64,000 nucleotides of DNA from Cheilinus undulatus (Eukaryota > Chordata > Actinopteri > Labriformes > Labridae), in the NCBI RefSeq assembly GCF_018320785.1, contig NC_054869.1, positions 44,047,789 through 44,111,788 of the forward strand, given 5' to 3'. The notes under the pieces were generated by a model. It had not been told where the DNA came from and made no database searches. It was given only the letters and a program-made list of their open reading frames with translations. The number at the start of each line of letters is the position of its first letter. Within the stretch, counting starts at the first letter, position 1. Of this stretch, positions 46,644 through 59,276 are shown piece after piece. The translations under genes were made by a program, and so were the position numbers.

Positions 46644-49600
46644 ATGGAGTTTGGTGAAGAGTCGTCTCCCACTCTGGCTTTCGAGAAGGACGCGTTCGAG
46701 CTGACGGTAGAAGATGTGTATGACATTTCCTACGTTATTGGACGAGATTTGTTAAAAATAAGCAGCACAGGCGAAGAAGTGTCAGATTTACAGTTCAGGA
46801 TAGTCCGAGTTTTGGAAATGTTCGAGACTTTGGTCAACAAATACAACTTATCTCTGGAAGAGCTGAAAATGGAGCGGGACAACTTAAAGATTGAGCTGCA
46901 CAGGATCCTACAGGAGAACTCGTCCGGGCAGGCCACGGTGAGTGCAAACGCATCATGTACCGTACAGATAGATGAGAACACTTCTGACATGTTTGTCATG
47001 TCTGTTGAAAGCAAACAGCGGGACCAAACCAGCTCGTGGTGGACCTGACAGACCCCAACAGACCCCGGTTCACCATGCAGGAGCTGAAGGAGGTGCTGCA
47101 GGAGAGGAACCAGCTGAAGGCCCAGCTCATGATGGCCCAGGAGGAGCTACAGCTCTACAAGAGGTAAGAAAAGGTCCAGTTATGATTATCTGACCTTTTT
47201 ATTAAGTGCGTTTTAGCAATGTGGTATTAACCTGCAGTTACATGTATGAAGGAGAACAGGGTACTAAATCGTTTAACCTACTTTGTAACAGTGCATGTAG
47301 TATTGGTAAAGTGTTATCCATCTAGAGGACAGGACATTTATTTATACAACTTTTATTGTAATAATGCAGTATTTAGTTAGTTTTGTTTAGTCCACCTTAC
47401 TAAACATACATGAGGAGGACAGAACATTGGTTAAAAAGGCTACAATCCTACAACCAAGAAAAGGACATTACCTTTGTTTGAATTTAACTTGAGTAATAGT
47501 AAAAATGCAGGTCTATAAATATGATCAAATAAAAGTAAAAAGTAATGGTTGAATTCCCTTGGATAGCCTAGTATTTAGTTTTATACCGGGGGATTGAAAA
47601 CCAAAGATTTGATATAGGGATGTATGATACTGGATTTTCACCAATATCTGATATGCTGACATTCAGGAATCCAAAATAGTATTGACATGTTATTGGATCA
47701 GCAGATATTGGCATGAAAAGAAAACCATAAACATCAGCAGACAAGACCATTTCTGCCAGAATTTTCAATCAATATATCACTGTAAAAATCAGCCTATATC
47801 AGCTGAAATGTCAACCTATATTGGCTGCAAATATCAGTACTTATACCCTCTGCAAATATTTGCCTATATCAACCATAGATATTAGCCTTAATTAATTGCA
47901 AATATCAGTCAGTACACCATATTCCAAATTATTATGCAAATTATGTTTTTCTCTAATTTTCCTAGTTGATGCAAATTACAGTCAGTATAACTTTCAAGTT
48001 ACCAACTGTTAGAGCATGATTGAAATTTTATTGAACAAACCTCCCAATGATAACTTTTTTTTTTTTCAAAAATAAAAACTCAGAATGCACCATTCCAAAT
48101 TAGTATGCACAGCACAGTTTAAAAACATTTTATAGGTTGTAAAGAACTGAAAATGGTCATTTGTGGAATTTGCAGCATAAGGAGGTCATATTTACTGAAC
48201 TCAAAAGCAATTTCAATCAAAAACATCTTAACAGGCCAAGTTACATGTTAACATAAAGACCACTTCTTTGATATAACCTTCACAATTCTTGTTCCATTAA
48301 ACTTGTGAGTTTTTTGGAGAGTTTCAGCTTGAATTTCTTTGCAAGATGTCAGAATATCCTCCCAGAGCTGCTTTTTTGATATAAACTGCCTCCCACCCTC
48401 ATAGATCTTTAGCTTGAGGATGCTCCAAAGGTTCTCAATAGGGTTGAGGTCAGGGGAGGATGGGGGCCACACCAAGAGTTTCTCTACTTTTCTGCCCATA
48501 GCAGCCAATGACACAGAGGCATTATTTGCAGCATGAGATGGTGCATTGCAATGCATGAAGATCATTTTGCCAAGGAAGGCACGGTTCTTCTTTTTGTTCC
48601 GTGGAAGAAAGTGGTCGGTCAGACACTTTGTATACTTTGCCATGGTCATTTTCACACCTTCAAGGACCCCAAAGGGGCCTACCAGCTCTCACCATGATTC
48701 TGGCCCAATTGGCAAGTATTGGCCTATATCAGTTAGAAGTATCAGCCTGTATCAGCTGAAAATATTGAGCTATATCAGCTGTAAATACAAGCCCATAAGG
48801 GCTGCAAATCCTGTCCTATATCGGTGGCAAGTATTGGCCTATATCAGCTGTAAATAGCAACCTATTGTGTATTTGCTGTAATTATCAGGATATATCAGCT
48901 GTAAATATCAGCTGCAAGTATTGTCCTATATTGGTCGCAAGTAGATGCATTAGTCTCTAAACCTTTTTACCATTTTGTCAATCATTTTTGTACAATCTGG
49001 AAAGCATTTTGAACTGCAATTGAATTTGTTTGAATGGTGCTAGGCTATATGAATAAAGTTTGATTGATTGATTGATTGATTGAAGTATTGGCCTGTATCA
49101 GCTGTAAATAGCAACTTAGTGTGTATTTGCTGTAATTATCAGCCTATATCAGCTGGAAATATTGGCAGAATGTACAAAGAAGTTTGTGAAGTTGTGGGCT
49201 GGACCAACAGACCTCCATAAGTGGAAATCTTTTCTCTATTTATTCTCATTTCTTAAACTTTAAATTATGAATTACATTCATGTATGGGTATGGATATCGG
49301 TAAGTGAATTTGTAGATATCAGCATACCAGATGTTGACAAAAATCAAATATTGTGCATCTGTAGTGATATTTTCAAATTCATTTTAGCTGATAATTTTAT
49401 GAACAATTAGGTCTGTAATTATTTGGACACTGACGCAATTTTTACCGTTGCACTTCTATTCACTACCATGATGGATTTTAAATAAAGCAATCAGAATTTG
49501 ACTGATGTTTCGACTCTAGCTTCAGTTTAAGGGGTTTCACAAAAATATGGCATGTTCCATTTAGGGATTACAGCCAAAAATAAATCCTCACAGACTGTGC

Positions 49601-52600
49601 ACATCTTCCTTTAATTTATTGGACTTTTTGGAGTGTAAACAAATCCTAATCTGTTGTTTACTTTCATGTGATTCAGGGCCTGAAATCAGTTGTTCCTGCA
49701 GCTCTAAAACAATAGTTGTAAATGGCAGCCATAATAAATGTGATGCGGCAGAGCAGTGCAACTTCCTGGTTAGTTTTCTGAACAAAGCAGCTGTGAGGAG
49801 TTTATAGCAGGTTATGAAACAGACTGAAATAAACTCAGATGTCTCTTCATGACCTGCAAAAGCTGAAGACATCAGCAGGGACAAAACAGATTATTGCTTT
49901 ATACTTCTTCTGAAGGTCTGTCACGGGTTAGGTGTCAGACAGGGAGATTTACAGCATACTAAAAAATGATTGTTTACACTTTTAACAGAAAAGACTCACA
50001 CTGACAACTAATTTGACCTTTATGAGAAGTAAGGGACAAGATCAGCAGATAGATGTGTTAAAAAGTTGATGTGATGCTAGACAAGTTGTTGCCTGAAATT
50101 GATAGTATATAAACTGTCCATTACATTAAACACTCACCAACTGATGCCATGTTTTAGACCAAGCTTACTGGCCACTTTATTATGTACACCTTAGCAGCGG
50201 GTTGGTCCACCTTTTACCCTCAGAGCTGCTGTAATTCTTCATGGCATGTATAAGGCATGGTGCTGGAAACATTCCTCAGAGATTGGCGTCCACATTTACA
50301 TGGATGCATCACACAGTACAGATTTGTTAGCAGCACGTCCATGATGCACATCTCCTGTTCCCATGCGCTTTATTGGATTGAGATCCAGTGACTGTGGAGG
50401 CTGTTTGACTACAGTTAACTCACTGTCATGTTAGAGAAACTAGTCTAAGATGATGTTGTGTTAACCTGCTGGTAGATGGATATACTGTGGTCATTAAGGG
50501 ATGGACATGGTCAGCAACATTCATGCATATAATTCTGAAAAAAAGTACAGCATGTTTTTTTAAGCCACTTATCCCAGTTTTCAAGTTGAAGAGGTGAATT
50601 TAAGACACGATTTTGATTTTAAAGTGTAGATTCTGTTCAGCTGTTTCCTTACAGCTCTTCTTCCTTTCTTCTACAGTGGGCTTATCCCACCGGGCGAGCC
50701 TGCCATGGTGGAAGTGGATCTGGAGTCTGAAGAAGCTACAGAGAGCAGCCCAGCCACGATAAACGACACAAAAGGAGAGAAGACAACCATAGGCAGACTG
50801 TGAGTAGCAGACACATGATTTACTCAAAACCGCCTGAGAATCAGAATCAGAATCTTTATTGTCCTGTGAAGTCAAATTAGTGTTGCAGCAGGTGCACACA
50901 AAAGACAAGGTACACAATGACAACATCAGCAGTGAGAATAAGACCCAATTAAAAGCATAAATGTCAGACATAATAAAAAACAACACAATATAGGAAACAC
51001 CATACACATACACAAAATCAATAACAAAAGTTCAGTCCAGAGCTCATACCAAAAATGGAAAATTACTACCAAGTAATGCTAAAAAGTGCAATGTGTGGAT
51101 GTGCAAATGAGCAACAACAGTGCAAGAAGAACAGGAGCAACCTGAGGGCTAATTGCCATTAAGTAAATTAATTGCACTGGGGATAAATGAGACCTGAAGT
51201 CTTTTAGTGTTCCTCATAGGTGCCCTAAAACGATGGCCTGAGGGCAAAAGCTCAAACTTGCTCTGAAGCGGATGATTATTTTCAGGTGTTATTACATTTT
51301 CGGGAAATTATTACATTATAGGGTGCTATAGGCCCTAACCCTAACCTTTTTAATATTGTGGCAATTATTTGTAATTAGGTGGTATTTTTCCAAGTTATTG
51401 CTTATCAATAAAATGGTAATTTTCTATATAAGTTTCTTGATCCTTCCCAGGTAATTTCTTTATTGTGGCCCACTAAATTAAGGTGAGTCCCTCCTGAATA
51501 ATTTTTAAGTAATTGTTAGGGTTAGGGCCAAGGGTTAGGGGGAAATATCACCTAACTACCAGAGAATTGACACAGTATTACAAGGAATTACTTGATAATT
51601 GATATATTACACCTAGGTAAATACTTCCTTAAAATTACCATATTGCCAAGTTATTACTTGGTAAAATGCCAATTTATTACCAGGTACTTACCATCTTATC
51701 CTTGAGAAATTACTGCATGACTACACATTTTACCCAAAAATGTCTATGTAATTAGGGCCCACTGAATTAAAGTGTCACTGATAATGATTTTATGTAAACA
51801 AGCCATGCTTTCTTACTCAGCATGTGTACAGTTGATTGGTTGGACAATCTTAGAACCCATGAAGAGATACTGTCTGATATATGATCAATGTCTCTGGGAA
51901 TCAGTGCCATTTCCTCTGTCATTTTGTTGCAGTAAGTAGTTGGTTTTGAGCAACTTGCAGGAAAAATGTTCTTCTTTGTGCAGCGTTTACCCTCCAGCAG
52001 AGATGGGCACTCGAGTCCGTGACTTGGACTCGAGTTGCACTTAAGTCGCACACATCAGTGACTTGAGAATTTAATTGGACTTGTGTGCTAAAGACTCGAG
52101 ACTCGACTCGGACTCGTGATTTGGGACTCATGCACAATCTTCGGTTTTTAATTTTTCCGTCATGATCTCTTGTCCTCATGTTATTTTTTGCCCCTTTCCT
52201 CCCCTTACGTTTGACAGTTCGTGCGCCTTACACAGCACCAACAGCCACTCTCCTCTCTTCCTCATCTTCGTTCATGCTGCCATGACACACAACCGCCCGC
52301 GTGAGCCATGGGTGTGCGCAATGTTAAAATATGACGTGGTTAATAATCCCTTAATATCATATTTTTATGGGGAAGAAATTAATGTTGGAATTTCTACATT
52401 AATGCTTATTGATAAAGAATGTACATAAAAGACGACAGGAACATTAAAGCTTTAAATATGGTTCATGGAGGCAGCGAGAAACAGAGACAGATAGATACTA
52501 GGCTGTAACAGATAAATGAGTAACTAAGGAGTCCTTGAGATTTCAGCTGAATTAAGTAAAATTTAGTTTGATTTTACCCATATAAAGACATTCACACCAT

Positions 52601-55129
52601 AAATGATGACAGAAGTTTCTTAAGGAGAATGGAGAAATACTCAGCATACTCTGTTGAAGATCTGTCTGAGTGAGAATTAGAAATGATTATTGAGTTTTTA
52701 TTTTATTTCAGAATAACAGTTAGTGTTTTTGTGTTAGTATAAAATTACTATCATTAAAGAAATATATCTGACAAATAACAAGCACATTTAATCTCCAGTG
52801 TCTCAGTGTCTGTCTCTATCAGTGAAGTCTGACTTATGTGTCTGTAGTGTTTCATATGTACACAGAGAGGAGCTTTATTCAGAGGAGAGCTGATATTGAT
52901 CATGTTGATGAGGGATCTTATAGCAGAGGTACATATGATATACAACACATACATTCCCAACAACAGAACTGTGGCTAGTGAAACACTGAGTGGCTAGTAG
53001 CCATTAGTCACATTGGCTGGTGTGAAAAAAGTTAATGTCAAGCCCTGTTCATATGTAAGTGTACACATGCGCACACCACGGCGACCCGGCCACAGACAAC
53101 TCCCCCACCATACTGATAGTGATAATACAGCACAGGATTTAAATTACTCAGAACAATGCAGTGGTCTAAGCAGACTGGATGTCAGAGGCAGATCATAGAA
53201 CGCCCATTACAACCAACGGAGACTTGAGACTTGACTTTGACTCGTGACCAAAAACTTGAGACTTGACTTGGACTTGCAAAAAATGACTTGTGTGCATCTC
53301 TGCCTTCCAGTCATAAATGCCATCGTTTCTTGGTTCGTCTCTAGAGTTCATCAGAATATAAGTTACACTGTTGCTTCATCAGGTCTGATGTCAAGGGGAG
53401 AAGAAAACATAAAAAATGTTTATTAAATCAAGGTCAGATTGATCAATTTGAACACTTTTCAGGTATTCAGAGATTGTAAACCCTGATTGGCTTTAGCGCC
53501 ACATTGTCAGATTACTGACTATAGGAGCAGATAGTGGTGGGTGGTAAACTGGTATCAAAACTGTTGACAGTAAATTTCTGCCACAGAATGGATTTTTGTA
53601 ACCCCATCATCACTGGTTTAAATGCATGTGCTGCATTGTAGGGCACACATGGCAAAACCGCTGCCACCATTGGTGTAGCAGAGTGATATTTGACAAACAA
53701 CAGCTTGGTACAGTCAACAAAATGTTTGTTCTTGCATTACGAGCAGCTGGGAAACTAACTAAAGGGAACTAAATCTTATCATGGCTTAATCAGTATGTAA
53801 AGGTGTATTTTAACTCTTGAGTTGCTTGTTTTAACTTCATGATGAGTCAAAAATCTGTGGCTGTGGCATTAAACAAGGTCAGAGAGAAGCAGCTGTAAAC
53901 TGGCTGAGTAGCAGCCAAAGAGAAGCTAAATCAATGATACACTACTTTCATCAAGTTCTTCACAGTAAGTCTGTAGTTGTTGTTTTTTTCAAATACTTGT
54001 ATTGTGAAAGTCCACATCAGAAAATGTGCTCAAGTCGGTAGCAGCTTAACGCACTTCATCAAGGTGGACAATGACGCTTAAGACCATGAGTGCAGTGAGA
54101 AAATAAGGACACAGAGAGATTTAACATTTTTCTATGTTCGTATGCTCACACGTGAGCTCAGTATGCCATCAAAGGTTATTTTAGGGGGAGGAGGGAGGTT
54201 ATAACATGTAAATATGCATTTAAATGCATTATCTCTTTTTAATTTTGTATCGTGATATAATTCTGTCACAGTAAAGGAGATAGAAAGTCATTTCTCCAGA
54301 ATACACCCAATCTTCAGTCTTATGCTCTGCTCCATTTAAGATCCAAACTACAACATTTTCCATTAAATATACTGGAAAGGTTAAAGATGTTTGGAAAACT
54401 TTGGTTTGTGGTTCTCACTAAGGAGGAGGAGGTGGATTGAATCAGAGAATCACTGTTTTAGACCACAGTGGACTATATGTCACCTATAAGCTAAATATCA
54501 GTTACATCAAGATTAATAGGTGCAAACTAAGTGGAAAAAAATGTTTTTATATTTATTTTAGGCTCCAAAGGGATATGATGCAATCACCTCTACAGTGTAA
54601 GACAGACAGAACGGCAAAAAAACATGACTATTTTGAGTTATAGCTAAAATGCACTCCTTTGTATCTATTTATAGGGCTTCATATTGTTACAGATCTGTTG
54701 GACAACTCTGTATTTTGTAACATGCAGGCCTAGTTCAGACGTTTATTTCTGGCTACAAACCTCTCAAAGCCATCCACCTCAGATGGCAAAGTTTCAAGTA
54801 AAAGTTCAGCAGAAAGCACATGATGTTGAAGTGAGCGAGCAGGGAGACGTTCTCACAGTCCGTCTGCTGTCTCCTAATCATATACTTGTGACCAAATGAA
54901 TTCATGCTGATGCTGCTGAGGATGTTTGTGTAAGCGAGTGCTGACCCAGAGACGGACGGAGAGGCAGGAAACGCCGTCTGCCAAACTGCTGCTGCTGTCA
55001 CCAATTACAGGCCTCCATGACTCAATGTTGCTGTCTCATACTGTGCAATTTTACGGGCTTTTTTTCCCACATTTTCTCCGTTAACTCTTGACCTTCTCTG
55101 TTTTTAGGTTTTCATTCAAGAAAAAATAA
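46644..55129 (+). CDS. rilpl2: RILP-like protein 2 (RILPL2), 4 coding exons
   Basis: Short RILP-family Rab effector; in mammals it binds myosin Va through RH1 and phospho-Rab8/10 through RH2, and works in ciliary trafficking. Coding exons: 46644-46937, 47012-47163, 50677-50799, 55108-55129; 196 residues (human 211). RH1: FELTVEDVYDISYVIGRDLL and RIVRVLEMFETLVNKYNLSL (residues ~18-75). RH2: LVVDLTDPNRPRFTMQEL and VLQERNQLKAQLMMAQEELQ (about 105-145), with R-P-R and the distal Lys matching human R130/R132/K149. Tail: SGLIPPGEP, an acidic stretch, then KTTIGRLFSFKKK. ATG context GTCATGG is good. Exon 2 must start at CAA (after GAAAG) for frame, giving a 74-nt first intron; the nicer-looking AAACAG acceptor two bases past AAAC is out of frame. 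It is a tandem paralogue of the gene upstream. Confidence 0.93.
47920..48705 (-). mobile_element. Tc1-like transposon fragment, nested
   Basis: Minus-strand open frame at 48655-48248 gives the C-terminal half of a Tc1-type transposase: MHCNAPSHAA (equivalent of the second catalytic Asp region; here Asn), SPDLNPIENLWSILKLKI (catalytic Glu), and QLWEDILTSCKEIQAETLQK. The left margin ATTCCAAATTATTATGCAAA and the internal copy ATTCCAAATTAGTATGCAC look like the direct repeats within the terminal repeat. The N-terminal half and the other terminus are missing. Inactive. Confidence 0.8.
48960..49082 (+). mobile_element. LINE 3' tail ending in (TTGA)n
   Basis: ATGGTGCTAGGCTATATGAATAAAGTTTGATTGATTGATTG is the standard tail type of L2/CR1-like fish LINEs with a short terminal repeat. 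It is inserted within minisatellite-type sequence that resumes immediately afterwards. Confidence 0.65.
50800..55107 (+). other. rilpl2 intron 3
   Basis: Starts with a probable old LINE or related dispersed repeat at about 50,835-51,280 (AATCAGAATCAGAATCTTTA start, GCCTGAGGGCAAAAGCTC near the end), followed by a TTAGGG-containing AT-rich block (51,320-51,750). A hAT-type element occupies 51998-53302. The remainder, to 55,107, holds no recognised feature. Confidence 0.45.
51998..53302. mobile_element. hAT-like element, 1.3 kb, with 8-bp target duplication
   Basis: Begins CAGAGATGGGCACTCGAGTC and ends ACTTGTGTGCATCTCTG; the outer 8 bases are perfect inverted repeats. CCCTCCAG precedes and CCTTCCAG follows, an 8-base duplication with one mismatch, as expected for hAT. 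Subterminal regions are dense in GACTTGAGACT/ACTCGAGACT motifs. No transposase is visible, so it is non-autonomous. It lies in rilpl2 intron 3. Confidence 0.8.
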
Positions 55130-56045
55130 GCAAGCCTCTTCAACAGAACAGACCACATAGAAGCCAAACCGGATCCATCAGCACAACTTTGTTTAACCAC
55201 TTTTATATAGACTCTTTTTTACTTTATGTATTATGTCAATCTAACAAGCACTGTGTTTTGTACTGGAAATGTTATTATTGTAAGATGGGTTATAGTTTTT
55301 AGTTATTTTAAAAGGAAGGTTATCAAATGAAGATATGGAATTAAACTGGAAAGTATTATTTAACTAGTGAACAAGCAGAGATATTGTTCAACACCTTTTT
55401 TCTTAAAATGAAATTATTTATACGCTCTTAAAGTTGATTTGTTAATCAAAATCAAGTCTTAATGTTGTCAGATAATCTTTAAAACATTTTATGTGACCTT
55501 TATACCTTTATAGCGAGGAGAAATGGTCCCTTTCCTCTGAGTTTCAAACAATGATACTTATTAATCACACCTGAAGTCAGTACAAGTGTAATTTCTCTAG
55601 TTTTATATGTCAACAGTCTATGACATCACTTCACGTGTATCAGTAAAAGGTTGACAGTGAAACTCAAATATTTATCAAGTTAAAGCTCCTGTGAGGAAAT
55701 GTGTCAAGTCTGGCGCCCCCTGTGGACAAAATGTGGCCTTTTATATTTACTAATTTGTCTTATTAGTTCAAAAGAATAATTATCCTGCTTTCTCTTAAGC
55801 AGGTCAGATGTCTCACTCATAATTAATCTTTATTGTTAAAAATGTAACCAAAAAGACCATTTTGCATGCAATTAATTTCTTTGTTCATCTCATACCCCAC
55901 ATCAGCAGCTTTAATTCAGGTTGTAATAATAACAATACTGAAAAAACGCAATTCTGATGGCCTTATTTGCTTTATTGTGTCAAATATCATATTCCCATTG
56001 AAAGAGACAAGTTTAATGTCTCTTTAATAAATATCTTAATACTCC
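55130..56045 (+). other. rilpl2: rilpl2 3' UTR (probable extent)
   Basis: The first canonical AATAAA after the stop is at 56026-56031, about 900 bases downstream; an ATTAAA at about 55,340 is a possible earlier signal. Which is used cannot be told from sequence alone. Confidence 0.4.
56026..56031 (+). terminator. rilpl2: Candidate polyadenylation signal AATAAA for rilpl2
   Basis: Canonical hexamer in an AT-rich setting; no strongly GT-rich element directly follows, so the call is tentative. Confidence 0.35.
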
Positions 56046-56246
56046 TCACTTGAGCTTTAAAATGAAGTTATTAATGCACTGGAAATGTTGAGTTAAAGCC
56101 TTTGCACACCAAAGACGACGCAAATAAACAGCATGAAAATGTGAATAATTCAGATGAAAATTTGAACATGGCTTTCTTCTCACATTACAAGCAACATGAT
56201 TTTATGAATAAATTATGCACCTACTTTTTCATGCACAACAGAGCCT

Positions 56247-56996
56247 GCTAAAGTATTCATTCCTTGGATGTTTTACCCTTTTTATTGATTTCATAAATCA
56301 AGCATAGTCCATATAATTTGGCTTTTTTGATGAAAAAACATCAAAGTAAATGTGTCTTCAGTGATTGAACTATAAAGACAATTGTGTCTGGAAGGTTCAG
56401 TCACTGGTTAATCAGTATTCCTGGCTACCTTTATACCATGAAGATAAAAGAACACTCCAAGCAACTCAGAGGGTATTGAAAGTATAAGTCAGGGGATGGA
56501 TAAAAAAAATCCAGGACACTGAACATCCCTTGGAGTTCAGTTACATTCATCATCAAGAAATGGAAGGAATATGGCACATGTGTAAGTCTGCCTAGATCAA
56601 GCCATCCTCATGGGGTTGTTTGCCAAAAGGCATGAGGGAGACTCCATGGTAAAGTGGAGGAAAGTTCTTTGGCCTGATTAGACCAAAATGGTGCTTTTTG
56701 GCCATCAGACAAGACACTATGGATGTTTGGCAGACACCAAACACTGCATATCACCACAACCACACCATGCCCGCTGTGAAGCACAGTGGTGGCAGCATCA
56801 TGCTGTGGGGATGCTTCTCAACAGCCAGCCAGTATGTGGCAAAGTGAACATGTTTTTATTTGATTGGCATTACTTTGCAGAAATCTGTTTTCACTTCGAC
56901 ATTAAAAAGGTTTTGTTTTTTGGAGGGCTCAAAAAAAGCCTAATTCTATTGTTCCTGATTGATTTATAAAATCAATACTAGGGTGATACTTTTATA
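56247..56996 (+). mobile_element. Decayed Tc1-like transposon
   Basis: Left AAAGTATTCATTCCTTGG and right GGGTGATACTTTTATAG are imperfect inverted repeats. Interior includes GGTGGCAGCATCATGCTGTG, which encodes the [11 protein letters not shown] block of Tc1 transposases, and TTTTTGGCCATCAGACAAGA upstream of it. Frames are broken throughout. Confidence 0.7.
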
Positions 56997-58014
56997 GTGA
57001 CTGTAGATTGAGTCCCTGTTTTCTGCGTGTTCCTACTGGCTTCACGATCAGAACCAAGCAGACCTACATGCTCTCTGAACAAAGAAAACTGTTCTCCCTG
57101 TGTCAGACCTGCTGTCAAATGTTTACAGTCTGCTGTGAGCTGGGTGGTTCAGTTTCATATGAGTGGTGCTGCAACTTGTGTATCTGCTAAAGGTGTCTTT
57201 AACCATCCCATGGCATGAAAACATATTGGCTGTAATTTTGCCATGGCTGATGTGAAAGCTTGTGTTGACTTTCTACAGGCACAAAAAATCCCAAAACACT
57301 GGAATTAATCACATGAAAGAAACGTGGCTGGTGTGCAAAGGCCTTAAGTCAAAATTAAGTCTTAATGAGCTCCTTGTTGGTCAGTAAGTTTTGTAAACTT
57401 TATCTGTCACTCTGAACTGTCAGCTGTCATACTGAGGAAAAATGGCCTCTTCCCAAAAAATCAAAACAATAAAATATCATCACATCATCTGGTGTTTTGT
57501 TCAAGATGTATCAAGTTATAAACTAAAATATGAATTCACCTATCTGTCTTATTTCTGATCTGAACTGTGGAAGATGTAAAAACAGCTTGTTTTAGGAGCA
57601 TGTCTGAGAATGGATGAATGAGAAATAAAGAAGCTCTATGAGATAAGGTAATATTCGATGAATGGCTTTATGAATAACAAGACGCCAATGGAAATGTAGT
57701 CTCATCTGAAGGAAACATCATCCAAACTTACTGTATGATGCATGTTCTAAGGATCAGTAGTAATAATCTTAATGCAGTCATCTGAGGGTTGTAGAGGAGG
57801 CATGTCTGTAGATAATGTCCCTATACAATACACATTAATGGGCATTAATAGTTAACACAAAGTTCAGAGCATGATTAGTTATGTCTTAAAAAGTCTAAAT
57901 GTTAAAGTGTTTTTATGTGATATTCACACAGAAATGCAAACACAAACTATTTTTAATATTAGACAAAGTTAACCACAGTAAATACAAAATGTATTTTTTT
58001 TAATGATTTCTTTT

Positions 58015-59276
58015 CCCCAGAATAAAAAAGCCTTCCAAACCTATCTGGCCCTATGTGAAAATGTAATTGCCCCCTGAACCTAATAACTGGTCGTGCCACC
58101 ATTGGCAGCATTAACTGCAAACAAGTGTTTGAAATAACTGCAATTTTGGCCCACTATTCTCTGCAGAATTGTTTGAGTTCAGCCACATCATAAGGGTTTT
58201 AGAGCATGACCAGCCTGTTTAAGGTCATGCCACAGCATCTCAATCACAGTTAATTCTGGACTTTGACTAGGCCACTCCAAAACCTTAATTTTAACGCCAT
58301 TCAGAGGTGGACTTGCAGACATCTTTTGGATCATTGTCCTGCCCCATAATCCATGACCCAGACCACACTACCACCACCATGTTTGACTGTTGGTTTGATG
58401 TTCTTTTCATGAAGTGTTATTTTTACTCCAGATGCAACAGGACGAACGCTTTCCAAAAAGTTATTTTTGTCTCGTCAGTCCACAGAATAAATATCCAAAA
58501 AGTGTTGGGGGATCATTGAGTGTTTTATTGGCAAATAGCCGAGCCTTTGTGATCTTTTTTGGTCAGCAGTGGTTTTGGCCTTGGAACTCTCCCATGGATG
58601 CAATTTTTGTTAAAATCATGAACACCGACTTTGACTGAGACAAGTGAGGCCTGAAGTTCTTTGGATGTTTTTCTGGGTTCTTTTGTGACCTCTTGGATGA
58701 GATGTTAGTGAGCTCCTGGAGTAATTTTGGTCAGCTGGCCACTCCTGGTAAGGTTCACTACTGTTATAAGTTTTCTACATTTGTGGATAATGGCTCTTGC
58801 TGTGGTTCACTGGAGTCCCAAAGCTGTAGAAGTGGCTTTGTAACCCTTTCCAGACTGATGGATATCAATGATTTTGTTTCTCACCTGTTTTCAACTTAGT
58901 TTAGCATGAAGTGTTGCTTTTGAGATCTTGTGGCCTACTTCACTTTGACAGGTTCAATTTAAGGGATTTATGAATTCAACAGGCCTAGGTGTGGCCAGTG
59001 AAATTGAACTCAACTTTCCAAAAAAATTCGGTAAATCACAGTTAATTCTTGATGTAACAAGGGAGGCAAATATTTTTTGCCAAGGGCCAGGTAGGTTTGG
59101 GTGGCTTTTTTCCCTAGATGAATGAAATCATTTAAAAACAGCATTGTGTATTTACTCAGGTTTTCTTTGTCTAATATAAAAGTATGCTTAATGATCTGAA
59201 ACATTAAAGTGTGAGAAATGAGTATCACAATTAAGTAAACCAGGACGGGGGCAAATACCTTTTCACAGCACTGTAT
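58015..59276 (-). mobile_element. Decayed Tc1-like transposon with long terminal repeats
   Basis: AAAAAAGCCTTCCAAACCTA (58024) and TAGGTTTGGGTGGCTTTTTT (59092) are inverted copies inside longer terminal repeats; the right one runs on to CAAATACCTTTTCACAGCAC. On the minus strand the interior reads VLEWPSQSPELTVIEMLWHD, the block around the catalytic Glu of a Tc1-type transposase, before stops. The left terminal repeat is truncated. Confidence 0.7.

Larger units (their letters stand above)
47617..49363. mobile_element. DNA element with long inverted repeats and minisatellite core
   Basis: Left end (GGATGTATGATACTGGATTT then CAATATCTGATATGCTGA) and right end (TCAGCATACCAGATGTTG then AAATATTGTGCATCT) are inverted repeats of about 45 bases. 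The interior is built of degenerate CCTATATCAGCTG.AAATATTGG units, the reverse complement of the array in the rilpl1 intron. It is interrupted by a Tc1 fragment and by a LINE 3' tail. Confidence 0.65.
47164..50676 (+). other. rilpl2 intron 2, with nested DNA element
   Basis: The first half is a terminal-inverted-repeat element with a minisatellite core and two insertions (see 47617-49363). A partial CAGAGGTGG-family fragment precedes it at about 47,485-47,560. From 49,400 to 50,600 nothing is recognised. Confidence 0.5.

Noticed and set aside
51325-51545. Telomere-like TTAGGG repeats (also near 9148)
   Set aside because: Only two or three scattered units; no array, and one lies inside a Tc1-type element.
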